A stretch of 64,000 bases of DNA from Paenibacillus sp. HWE-109 (GTDB lineage: Bacteria > Bacillota > Bacilli > Paenibacillales > NBRC-103111): NCBI RefSeq assembly GCF_022163125.1, contig NZ_CP091881.1, positions 7,207,001 through 7,271,000 on the forward strand. The letters are read 5' to 3'. Below the pieces are notes generated by a model. That model was not told the DNA's origin and searched no databases. It worked only from the letters and a program-made list of their open reading frames with translations. Positions 39,843-47,665 of the stretch are shown one piece after another. Both the position numbers and the translations under genes were made by a program. Numbering within the stretch: position 1 is the stretch's first letter; each line of letters starts with the position of its first letter.

Positions 39843-42800
39843 CTATTCCACTTGTAATTTCCTCTGTCCTTCTGTCGGTAAAAATATTTTGAAACTAGTG
39901 CCTTCTTCGTGATTACTCTCTACCTCAATTAGGCCATCCAACAAATCAACCATTCGTTTCACTGTCGGCAATCCAAGTCCATTTCCATTTGATTTTGTTG
40001 TGAAAAACGAACTGAAAAGGTCCGGCATCCTCTCTTTCGGAATTCCTTTTCCATTATCAGTAATTCGCAAAAGTAATTGATCATCATCTAAAGATACATT
40101 AATTTGTACTCTACCTTCTTCGGGAGATACGCTCTCGATTGCATTTTTTGTAAGATTCAAGATAATGGAATGTATCATCGCTGAATCTGATACAATCTCG
40201 TCGTTATATAAATTCACAGCGAATTTAACTATACATTTTTGATTAGCAATCCCTTTTATTTTGCGTGAAAGTTCACCCATAAACTCCAATAGATTAATAT
40301 TATGGAAATTGGGTTCACGCTTTGCAAAGAGCGATGCCAAACTTTCGGCAGTTTTTGTAAGATTATCACGTCTTGTCACGAACTCGATACTGTAATCTTC
40401 GTTCCCACTAGGTTGGGTGGGAAGCAATTTTTTCAGAAGAATCAGTGCATTTTTTAGATCATGAATGATCCCACCTAATGGACCTAATTCCTGAATAGCA
40501 TTTAGTTGTGTCCGATGAGCCCACGAGAAAATGCTCTCTACTATCATATCCTCGTCCGAAATTGCTTGCCCCTCAAAAAGCCCGCTTAGGAAATCAATCC
40601 TGATACTACCCTTTTCACTTGTTACTTCTGCAAATGAAAGAGCAGCAAGTTGTATGAGGCCTGATATGTCTGAATAAAAGGATTCATTAATTAAGTCCCC
40701 ATCAAACTGGAATTCTATTCTGTGAACTCTGGAACTCAAACGAGAAGCATGAACTTTTAATTGCAACTCCATTAATTTGTTCAACCGACGTTCTTTTATT
40801 TTGGCTAAAAGGCTATATAGAAGCCAATCTAAGAATGCTTTATTACCATATATCTCCCCAACATCACCCTCAATTCTCTTCATCGCAACAAGTTGTCGTG
40901 GCATTAAAGGCCATATCTCTTCTAAAACTAATTTTAGTGATACTGGTTTGAATGATTCCTTGTCAATCAATCTGAATACTTGAAGTGTGTCGACTATTCC
41001 GCTCAAAAATGGATTAATATCTTTTTGAGGGGTATAAGGTGTTACCTGCTTTAACCACAAGAGAAGATCCACAAGATACTCAGATAATAGGAATGCATTG
41101 GTGTATTTCAATCGATAGAATGATTGAAATCTGGAGAGAACTCTCTCCATTTTTGCTGCGTAAGCTGTGCCAGCCAATGCAGACAGGAAGGACACCGTCA
41201 CTGATAATTCCTTATAGGCTTGAACCCATTTGTCCGAAAGCATAGTTTCTATACCAAGCGAACCACACTGTTGTAAAAACCAACGAAGCTTTGCGGGAGT
41301 TATATTTATATTATTCAATATTTGATCAAAATAACTAAGAAGCATCGGTTTATACTGCTTCTGCAAATCGCTAAGTCCCTGTGTAATTGTTACAGCTTGT
41401 TTAATATCTCTTAATGCACTATAGGCTGAATTATGTGAAGCATCCTTAATATTAGGACCCGATCCAGTCCAAGGATACTGTATCTCATTAGGGCCTGATA
41501 TATGACAGGTGACGAGAAAGCTCGGCTCATGTGCTTTACCACTTTGTTTGTGATTGTAGGATACACTCCACTTAGATCCAAAACTCTGAACCATCTCCTG
41601 TAGACGGGTTTTGGGATCAAATTCATCATATTGGAACTCAACAAAAATCTGAGACATATGGTCTTGCAGTAATTCTATCAAAGTGTCATAAGGATCGTCC
41701 GCCCTACACTCTCTTTGAGTCAAAAATATGGAGGCTATTAATGCTTGAACGATGTCCGCTCTGATAGCATCAGTGATTCCTGTTTGATGTTGACCTTTTC
41801 CCATAATTGTATAAGGGACAAGTCCCCAAGTGTTATATAGCCTACCAATGCTACCTTCCTGCATTAATGATGCTCTAATTTTTATATAAGTACTAAGTTT
41901 TCTATCGAAATTTAGAAAATAAAATCTTTCATAGCTCCACTTAGTAAAGAAGAAAGACAGTACATAGCTTCCCAAATATGCCAGTGTCCCATACTCAAGA
42001 GGCACCGCGTGACGATTTTCATTTAAATACGAACGATGTGTCAGACTTTGATGCAAATACAATGGTCCTGCTTTTATCACCATACTAAGAGGCTGAAGCT
42101 GCTCTAATCGACTCTTCGGAATAATAAGATCAGGTAAGTTGTCTTTTACTATTTTAATATCCTTTAAAGAAGTACATTCTAACCAGATATTGCGTGGAAT
42201 GTAATGCTGAAAGTACGCTTTAGCAGCCTCGTTCTCAGCCTTTTTCTTACTAGAACCAACACCGGTTTCTGTAAGTCCAGCTACGGTGACAACGCAGTGA
42301 AACACCTGTTGATGGGAAACTCCAGATGTATTTACCTCGTACTTTATTTGATTCGGAGTTCTTTGAGACCAATTTTGTAACGCTGATTTCCAGTCTGTGA
42401 TTGGATCTAAAATTACATCATTAATTATTTGTTGAAGTAAAGGAAATACAAATTCCACACATTTTTCATACGAGTGTTCAAGATACATTGCGCCAATAAC
42501 CGGATAAAAAATAGCATCATCTTTGATGTCTTCTAGTGGCTGCCCTTTACCTGTGCGAAAAAAGTCTCTCATACCATAATTGGACACGATCTTTCCATAT
42601 AGGTTACGAGCTTTGATGACTGTCATCAGATGCGACAAAGCCCCTTCGTTCCCCCTCATCTTTGTGAAAGAAAACTCTGCAATTATTAAGTGGGTCAATT
42701 CTTTTCCTAAATCGATTAGTCTTTCATTTTCGTGCATGGCTTCCCGATGGTGTTCATTTAAGTAGCTTGAGTGGGTAAAGGCTAGTTCAAATAACTTCTT

Positions 42801-42863
42801 ATCCTTTATAGTTAACCCACTTCGAACCTCAAATTCCTGTAGATCTCTATCCAAGGGTATCAC
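39843..42863 (-). CDS. Soluble histidine kinase with tandem inactive RNase III + dsRBD sensor modules
   Basis: 1006 residues, no membrane segment. Residues 1-150: RNase III-like (AFTHSSYLNEHHR; NERLIDLGKEL at 46-56, where RNase III has NERLEFLGDAV; IGAMYLEH at 123-130). Residues 156-222: dsRNA-binding domain keeping the SSKKKAENEAAK lysines. Residues 250-405: second RNase III-like domain (LTHRSYLNEN 274-283; ALIASIFL 374-381). Residues 416-490: second, degenerate dsRBD. Residues ~490-770: helical, with a probable degenerate HATPase around 640-765 (IYGNKAFLDWLLYSLL). Residues 795-815: H-box IIHDLKNALILL (H801). Residues 860-995: HATPase_c with NLTKNAIES, DNGKGIP and NGNGLGLPTV. Catalytic acids of both RNase III units are replaced, so I infer RNA sensing, not cleavage. 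TTG at 42854 is the better-spaced start after GAGGTGA. It follows the receiver-HEPN gene by 6 bp. Confidence 0.85.
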   Translation of the reverse strand: MIPLDRDLQEFEVRSGLTIKDKKLFELAFTHSSYLNEHHREAMHENERLIDLGKELTHLIIAEFSFTKMRGNEGALSHLMTVIKARNLYGKIVSNYGMRDFFRTGKGQPLEDIKDDAIFYPVIGAMYLEHSYEKCVEFVFPLLQQIINDVILDPITDWKSALQNWSQRTPNQIKYEVNTSGVSHQQVFHCVVTVAGLTETGVGSSKKKAENEAAKAYFQHYIPRNIWLECTSLKDIKIVKDNLPDLIIPKSRLEQLQPLSMVIKAGPLYLHQSLTHRSYLNENRHAVPLEYGTLAYLGSYVLSFFFTKWSYERFYFLNFDRKLSTYIKIRASLMQEGSIGRLYNTWGLVPYTIMGKGQHQTGITDAIRADIVQALIASIFLTQRECRADDPYDTLIELLQDHMSQIFVEFQYDEFDPKTRLQEMVQSFGSKWSVSYNHKQSGKAHEPSFLVTCHISGPNEIQYPWTGSGPNIKDASHNSAYSALRDIKQAVTITQGLSDLQKQYKPMLLSYFDQILNNINITPAKLRWFLQQCGSLGIETMLSDKWVQAYKELSVTVSFLSALAGTAYAAKMERVLSRFQSFYRLKYTNAFLLSEYLVDLLLWLKQVTPYTPQKDINPFLSGIVDTLQVFRLIDKESFKPVSLKLVLEEIWPLMPRQLVAMKRIEGDVGEIYGNKAFLDWLLYSLLAKIKERRLNKLMELQLKVHASRLSSRVHRIEFQFDGDLINESFYSDISGLIQLAALSFAEVTSEKGSIRIDFLSGLFEGQAISDEDMIVESIFSWAHRTQLNAIQELGPLGGIIHDLKNALILLKKLLPTQPSGNEDYSIEFVTRRDNLTKTAESLASLFAKREPNFHNINLLEFMGELSRKIKGIANQKCIVKFAVNLYNDEIVSDSAMIHSIILNLTKNAIESVSPEEGRVQINVSLDDDQLLLRITDNGKGIPKERMPDLFSSFFTTKSNGNGLGLPTVKRMVDLLDGLIEVESNHEEGTSFKIFLPTEGQRKLQVE

Positions 42864-42869
42864 CTCACT

Positions 42870-43817
42870 TTAACGGAAATATTCAAAATAAGAAAATGGT
42901 GACACAGAACTCCCTATACCTAAAACCTCAGAACGTAGTTGCTCAAACGAACGGCGATTAATAAACTTGGTATGTGCCGCTTCATTTCTCTGATATTTGC
43001 TACGCAAATTTTCAAGAAACTCGCCTATTTTTTGAATATCAGCATTGGATAATCCTTTATCCTGACAAAAGTTTTTAGCAGTTACATGCCTAAATAAGTA
43101 AGAGAGTTGCCCTATAGTCAGTTTTTCCGTAACCTCTGTCAAAGGAACCATGCGAGAATTTAGGAGCCGTATGTTCGGCCCCATACTTCTTCTACTAACA
43201 AGCCATTGTTTCATACTTATCACAAAAAGGCGATTAAATTCATGCTCAAAAGCCTTTGCGAAAGGAATAACAGCTGAAGAAAAATCAAAGTGAATATCAT
43301 GAGAATGAACGTGGTATATGTGTTCTCCGCTTGCCAGAAACTTATGAGTCGTGTCATCTAAATACATCCATGTAGTACCAATCGCAAGTTGCAATGATGC
43401 AAAGTATGTTGTTACCTCAATAGCCGTTCTTTCTTGAATGTCTGCTTGCTCTAGTAGAATCTCTTCAATTACTGGTATAAGATCATCTTCTAAGCAAGCC
43501 TTTTCAACATAATTCCTAGCCCCGGCTTTCATGGCTTCGACCGCTTTAGAAATGGTTCCACGTTCTGAAAGGATGATTATCGGAACACGGCGAGTTTGCT
43601 TTTGTAATTGTTCTACTAACCACAAACCTCCCCATTCACTAGGAGGCATCTGCATATCTGAAACGATCAACGATATGTCGGGCGTCTGGCGAACAATTTG
43701 TATTGCTTTCGCACCGTCATGTGCAGTTAACACACGGTAACCTGAGTCTTCCAAATGATATTTAACATATTCTAACGCCTCCATATCATCATCCACAAAC
43801 AGAATGGTATGTTCCAT
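42870..43817 (-). CDS. Receiver domain fused to a HEPN-like domain with RX4H motif
   Basis: 315 residues. Receiver domain 1-125: acidic pocket D9-D11, phospho-acceptor D54 (LIVSDMQMP), S84 and K106. The C-terminal part (about 135-315) is helical; 'FSSAVIPFAKAFEHEFNRLF' resembles the first HEPN helices, and R277-N-E-A-A-H282 (KYQRNEAAHTKF) is the RX4H catalytic signature of HEPN RNases, including the Asn after Arg. No DNA-binding domain is present, so the output is probably RNA cleavage rather than transcription. It is the first gene of a two-gene operon with the RNase III-like kinase and is surely its partner. HEPN assignment rests on the motif and helix pattern only; I could not run a profile search. 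Confidence 0.75.
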   Translation of the reverse strand: MEHTILFVDDDMEALEYVKYHLEDSGYRVLTAHDGAKAIQIVRQTPDISLIVSDMQMPPSEWGGLWLVEQLQKQTRRVPIIILSERGTISKAVEAMKAGARNYVEKACLEDDLIPVIEEILLEQADIQERTAIEVTTYFASLQLAIGTTWMYLDDTTHKFLASGEHIYHVHSHDIHFDFSSAVIPFAKAFEHEFNRLFVISMKQWLVSRRSMGPNIRLLNSRMVPLTEVTEKLTIGQLSYLFRHVTAKNFCQDKGLSNADIQKIGEFLENLRSKYQRNEAAHTKFINRRSFEQLRSEVLGIGSSVSPFSYFEYFR

Positions 43818-44330
43818 AGTTCTTCCCCCAATATGCGGTATCTACTTGTAAATTTTCTTTCAGCAAGAAATTAGATATTTTTTGAAAAAGCATACACCGT
43901 GTCTATTCTATATTATTCTCTTGATTCCTGTAACAAAATTACTGATTTTTTCTTTAATAATTATATGACGATTAGTCCCTATACCATAATAAATAAAATC
44001 CACATCTAGTAAACTAAGAAAAGAGTTGGTTGAAAGGATGATGCAAATGGCATGGTTTAGTTTAGTCAGAAATAATAACAGAATTTGTAAGGGGCATCAA
44101 CTTGATGACCATGAAAGGGGGTGCATTACACCCTCATTATCCGTACGAATACGGTGTACGAAATGAGGTTTACTCTGCTGATTCATCGCTTACGTTTATG
44201 AAAAATCTTCAGCGGTTGTCTACGATGTGTACCACAATCAAGTAGGGCTAAGCCTGCAGGAGTTCATCTTTCCCACATGAGCTCCATGACGAACTGAAAC
44301 GAATTCGATGCTTGGCTTGCGGAGCAACCA
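43818..44330. other. AT-rich promoter region and decayed coding DNA
   Basis: The left part (43818-44030) is the AT-rich upstream region of the receiver-HEPN operon. From about 44038 an AAGGATG-preceded ATG opens a 42-codon frame. Beyond it, broken frames give coding-like pieces (YEKSSAVVYDVYHNQVGLSL then QEFIFPT, stop) separated by stops and frame changes. I cannot name the ancestor; it looks like debris of one or two small genes. Confidence 0.3.
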
Positions 44331-44372
44331 AAAAGATAAGCCCCTATTCCACGGAATAGAGGCTTATCTTTT
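44331..44372. terminator. Strong bidirectional stem-loop
   Basis: AAAAGATAAGCC plus CCTATTCC (from 44331) pairs with GGAATAG and GGCTTATCTTTT (to 44372). It separates the decayed region from the fragment at 44398. Confidence 0.7.
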
Positions 44373-44397
44373 CACATTCAAATGGAGCGAGTAACTG

Positions 44398-44625
44398 ATG
44401 ACTCAACAATCCCTGCAAATTGAACTATTGCCAAATACTTCTCCTTTCAAGAGAGCACCAGCCAAACGCTTTGACATTGCCAGCCTGAAGGCCATCCGAG
44501 TGCCCACCACCCCGTACCTGGATATCCTTGCATCCATATAGGCTGATCTTAGCGAAGACGACTCGGACCGCAATCTCTGGATTCGTCCACTTGCGCTTTT
44601 GGCTTACTTTAATATTGTCCTTTAA
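44398..44625 (+). pseudogene. Short gene with an in-frame stop
   Basis: A GGAGCGAG ribosome site precedes ATG 44398. The frame runs 47 codons (MTQQSLQIELLPNTSPFKRA and on), hits TAG at 44539-44541, then continues coding-like (ADLSEDDSDRNLWIRPLALL) to TAA at 44625, overlapping the convergent gene. No family was recognised. The stop suggests a nonsense mutation or very old decay. Confidence 0.4.
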
Positions 44626-45070
44626 TCACAAAAAACGAGCCCCGAATTGTTCCAGCTAGTTTGGACTTCTGCCTAGCAAACTTAAACTTCCCTTCCAACT
44701 CCTTTGGAATCTCCATCCCCTCAGAAAGCTTAAAACCAACAGCCCGCTTCTTAGGGTCATCAACCGTATACATGACATTAATCCCGAGACCATCCTCATA
44801 GAAAACATAGGTAAATTGAATATTTTCCACTTGAAAACGCGATGTTTCTAACGGTTTGGCCGCAAACGCAATATCACGTTCTTTCAAAATTTGGTTTACA
44901 TAATCAAGATTCTCCTGACTTTCGCTAGCGGGTATAACCGTAAATTCATGTTTGTATTTGTTCATAAAGTAACGGGCTTCATTAGCACGTAAACCAGCAA
45001 GCGCTTCTACCACAGGTGAAGACTCTAAGCCTATCGTAGACACATTTTTAAAATCAACGATATACGCCAT
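44609..45070 (-). CDS. Conserved-looking hypothetical protein, 153 aa
   Basis: The ATG at 45070 is chosen because GAGGG lies 6 bases upstream; an ATG at 45076 is alternative. It is a soluble alpha/beta protein with 'YFMNKYKHEFTVIPASESQENLDYVNQILKERDIAFA' and a C-terminal basic part ('FKFARQKSKLAGTIRGSFFVIKGQY'). No signal peptide, membrane segment or recognised motif. It lies between an aldo/keto reductase gene (same strand, 109 bp away) and decayed DNA. Confidence 0.55.
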   Translation of the reverse strand: MAYIVDFKNVSTIGLESSPVVEALAGLRANEARYFMNKYKHEFTVIPASESQENLDYVNQILKERDIAFAAKPLETSRFQVENIQFTYVFYEDGLGINVMYTVDDPKKRAVGFKLSEGMEIPKELEGKFKFARQKSKLAGTIRGSFFVIKGQY

Positions 45071-45178
45071 TTCCATCCCTCGTTTTCTCTTACTATTTTC
45101 TAAAAATAGGAAATTAATCTTCTTGATCTACCAAATATTATACCAAAAATGATTCAAATATAAACGTTCGCGTCTAAT

Positions 45179-46150
45179 TTATACCAATGGATGTGGTATA
45201 TACAGTTCTTCTAAACTCTTGATTTCTTCAGGTGTTAATTTGACCGACAATGCCGAAACCGAATCTTCGAGATGGCTGATTTTGGTCGACCCGATTATAG
45301 GGGCCGTGACTTCTTCTTTTTGCAGCAACCATGCAAGAGCAACATGTGCGCGTGGAATTCCTCGGTTTGCGGCAACTTCCGCAACTCTTTCCGCTACTTT
45401 GCGATCAGCCTCTTCCGTTTTAATAAACAATGCCTTTGCTACCTGGTCATTCTCGGATCGCGAGGTCTGCTCATTCCAATCCCGGGTTAACCGACCTGCA
45501 GCCAAAGGTAGGTAAGGCGTGACGCCAACTCCCTCGTCTTTGCAAAGGGGGAGCATTTCTCTTTCTTCTTCCCGATAGAGCAAATTCAATCTATTTTCCA
45601 TGGAAACGAATCGTGTCCAACCATTACGTTCTGCGACGTGCTGAGCTTTCGCAAACTGCCATGCCAGCATGGAGGATGCCCCGATGTATCTGACCTTGCC
45701 TACCTTAACTAAATCGTGAAGAGACTCCATTGTCTCCTCGATTGGCGTATTAGGATCCCAACGATGGATCTGGTACAAGTCAACGTAGTCTGTCCCAAGC
45801 CGTCTTAGACTATTATCAATTTCGTTCATGATGGCTTTGCGGGAAAGACCTAACGTATTCGGGCCTTTGCGCATTGGAACAAATACCTTTGTACTGATGA
45901 CGACTTCGTCTCGACGAGAAAAATCCTTTAAAGCACGCCCGAGAATTTCTTCACTTGTTCCGTCGGAATACATATTAGCACTGCTAAAAAAGTTGAAGCC
46001 CAATTCGAGTGCCTTTTTAATAATCGGTCTGCTTTGCTCTTCATTCAGCGACCATGGGGTATTGCCGCGATCAGGTACTCCAAAGCTCATGGTTCCAAGG
46101 CTTAACTTTGAAACCTCTAATCCGCTACGTCCAAGTTTTACATATTCCAC
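45179..46150 (-). CDS. Aldo/keto reductase
   Basis: 323 residues, a TIM-barrel NADPH-dependent oxidoreductase. It starts 'YVKLGRSGLEVSKLSLGTMSFG' and has 'FFSSANMYSDGTSEEILGRAL' (catalytic Tyr), STKV (Lys), 'DYVDLYQIHRWDPNTPIEETM' (His), and the cofactor-binding 'APIIGSTKISHLEDSV' near the end. It resembles the IolS/YajO/YccK group that reduces aldehydes or ketones. It diverges from a MarR-type gene across three copies of an 18-bp palindrome, so it is very probably repressed by that regulator and induced by a substrate-like compound. Confidence 0.9.
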   Translation of the reverse strand: MEYVKLGRSGLEVSKLSLGTMSFGVPDRGNTPWSLNEEQSRPIIKKALELGFNFFSSANMYSDGTSEEILGRALKDFSRRDEVVISTKVFVPMRKGPNTLGLSRKAIMNEIDNSLRRLGTDYVDLYQIHRWDPNTPIEETMESLHDLVKVGKVRYIGASSMLAWQFAKAQHVAERNGWTRFVSMENRLNLLYREEEREMLPLCKDEGVGVTPYLPLAAGRLTRDWNEQTSRSENDQVAKALFIKTEEADRKVAERVAEVAANRGIPRAHVALAWLLQKEEVTAPIIGSTKISHLEDSVSALSVKLTPEEIKSLEELYIPHPLV

Positions 46151-46206
46151 TTTATAACACGCTCCTTAAGTATATTTGGAAGGTATTCCCACCTTCAGGT
46201 TGTCTG

Positions 46207-46300
46207 AGGTTGACATGTCAACCTAAAATTCATAGGATCCCCCTTAGGTTGACACATCAACCTGTAAGCACTTTAACACCTTGCGGTTGACATGTCAACC
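46207..46300. promoter_or_regulatory. Three regularly spaced MarR operators
   Basis: AGGTTGACATGTCAACCT (46207-46224, perfect), AGGTTGACACATCAACCT (46246-46263) and GGTTGACATGTCAACC (46285-46300, perfect) lie 39 and 38 bp apart centre to centre. The last copy supplies TTGACA as a -35 box for the MarR gene, with TATACT about 15 bp downstream. Confidence 0.75.
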
Positions 46301-46316
46301 ATGATATTATACTTTT

Positions 46317-46760
46317 ATGGAGATAAACGAACTGAACGATGAGGAAATGCAAATATGGAATATGTGGAAAGGCTCCTTTAATCGAATCTTCGGTCGCGTT
46401 GTGAAAGAGATGTCTGAACACACAGGCCTATCAGAGGGGGATTTTGGAGTATTAGATCGGTTAGTCCAATTCGGGGGCGGTAAACTTCGGCAACAGGAAT
46501 TAGCCGACTCGATGGACTGGGATAAGAGTAGATTATCCCATCATTTAACGCGGATGGAGAAACGGGGTCTTATTCGGAGGAAACCATTAGACGCTGATCG
46601 CGGCGTTCAGGTCATCATTACTTCTGTCGGACAATCAACTTTGGATCAGGCCCTTCCTGTCGTCTCAAAGGCAATTCGCAAGCATTTTCTGGATCAATTA
46701 ACCGATCAAGACATTGAGTCGATTGCGAAGCTTGCGGAAAGAACGAAAAAACGATCTTAG
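46317..46760 (+). CDS. MarR-family transcriptional regulator
   Basis: 147 residues. Winged helix: 'LRQQELADSMDWDKSRLSHHLTRMEKRGLIRRKPLDADRGVQVIITSVG', with the conserved recognition helix and D-x-R-G wing. Three palindromes upstream are its likely operators. The ATG at 46317 lies only a few bases after the TATACT -10-like sequence and has no ribosome site, so the message may be leaderless. It probably controls itself and the divergent aldo/keto reductase. Confidence 0.85.
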   Translation: MEINELNDEEMQIWNMWKGSFNRIFGRVVKEMSEHTGLSEGDFGVLDRLVQFGGGKLRQQELADSMDWDKSRLSHHLTRMEKRGLIRRKPLDADRGVQVIITSVGQSTLDQALPVVSKAIRKHFLDQLTDQDIESIAKLAERTKKRS

Positions 46761-46884
46761 CCTCCGGTAGAGACCTGTTGCTTTGATCGTTTTTTTGAAT
46801 AAAGGCCACTCTGGTAGAAGGATGGCCTTGGATTGGTTTTGTTACGCCATTCAGAATTAGATGACCTGTTGAGGTGAATATCAA

Positions 46885-47451
46885 ATGGATGAAATCGATG
46901 ATTCAAAACAACTTGTACTACAAATCGGCGGTGCCTTGAAGAAGTACAGAAAAGAAAAAAACATGAGCTTAGACGAATTAGCGGAATTAACGGGTGTAAG
47001 CAAACTTACTCTGGGGAATATCGAACGTGGCGAGACAAATCCAACTTTAGCGATTATATGGAAAATATCAAAAGGCATATCTTTGCCGCTATTGGCTTTA
47101 TTCAAATCAGAAGACCCTGTTAGTTTGTATCGAGCAGGCGAAGGACTGCGGTTTTCTAATGATCAAAAAAATTGGACCATTGAGCCAGTCTTTAAAAACG
47201 CAAGTAGCGATATCGAAATGTGTCGGGCTTACTTACAGCCAAATAGCTCGTATCACCCTGAAGGCCATCATGTGAATACAACTGAAATTGCGACAGTAAT
47301 GACTGGTTCCATTGAAATTGCAGTCAATGGAGAGGTTTACACATTGAATCAATATGATACGATCAGTTTTCGTGCAGATTCCCCTCACTCTTATACCAAT
47401 CATACGAATAACGAAACAGTGCTCCATATATCCTTAAAGTATGGTTTCTAA
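46885..47451 (+). CDS. XRE-cupin transcriptional regulator
   Basis: 188 residues: an N-terminal XRE helix-turn-helix ('LKKYRKEKNMSLDELAELTGVSKLTLGNIERGETNPTLAIIWKISKG') and a C-terminal cupin_2 domain (about 105-185; 'YLQPNSSYHPEGHHVNTTE', 'DTISFRADSPHSYTN') with the His-rich metal site of small-molecule-binding cupins. Such proteins regulate nearby transport or catabolic genes. The MFS gene starts 214 bp downstream with its own promoter, after this gene's terminator, and is the likely target. Confidence 0.85.
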   Translation: MDEIDDSKQLVLQIGGALKKYRKEKNMSLDELAELTGVSKLTLGNIERGETNPTLAIIWKISKGISLPLLALFKSEDPVSLYRAGEGLRFSNDQKNWTIEPVFKNASSDIEMCRAYLQPNSSYHPEGHHVNTTEIATVMTGSIEIAVNGEVYTLNQYDTISFRADSPHSYTNHTNNETVLHISLKYGF

Positions 47452-47476
47452 AAGTCCAAAATTCCACTTATTACAT

Positions 47477-47520
47477 ACAACTCCGAATTCCATGACGGGA
47501 ATTTAGAGTTGTATTTTTTT
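47477..47520 (+). terminator. Terminator of the XRE-cupin gene
   Basis: ACAACTC (47477-47483) pairs with GAGTTGT (47506-47512), with inner GAATTCC/GGGAATT pairing, followed by ATTTTTTT. Confidence 0.8.
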
Positions 47521-47549
47521 GATGATTTATATATATTATAAAATACTTA

Positions 47550-47578
47550 TTGTTAAAAATAATATATTATAATATACT
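47550..47578 (+). promoter_or_regulatory. Promoter of the MFS gene
   Basis: TTGTTA (47550-47555), a 17-bp A/T-only spacer and TATACT (47573-47578), 88 bp before the start codon. The flanking DNA is almost pure A/T. Confidence 0.55.
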
Positions 47579-47665
47579 TTTACTGTTCGCGCGGATGTTA
47601 TTATATCGTTTTTCAATCAGCAAGAAACAAATAATACGTATGCATTCAGGAAGGAGAAATGAAGA

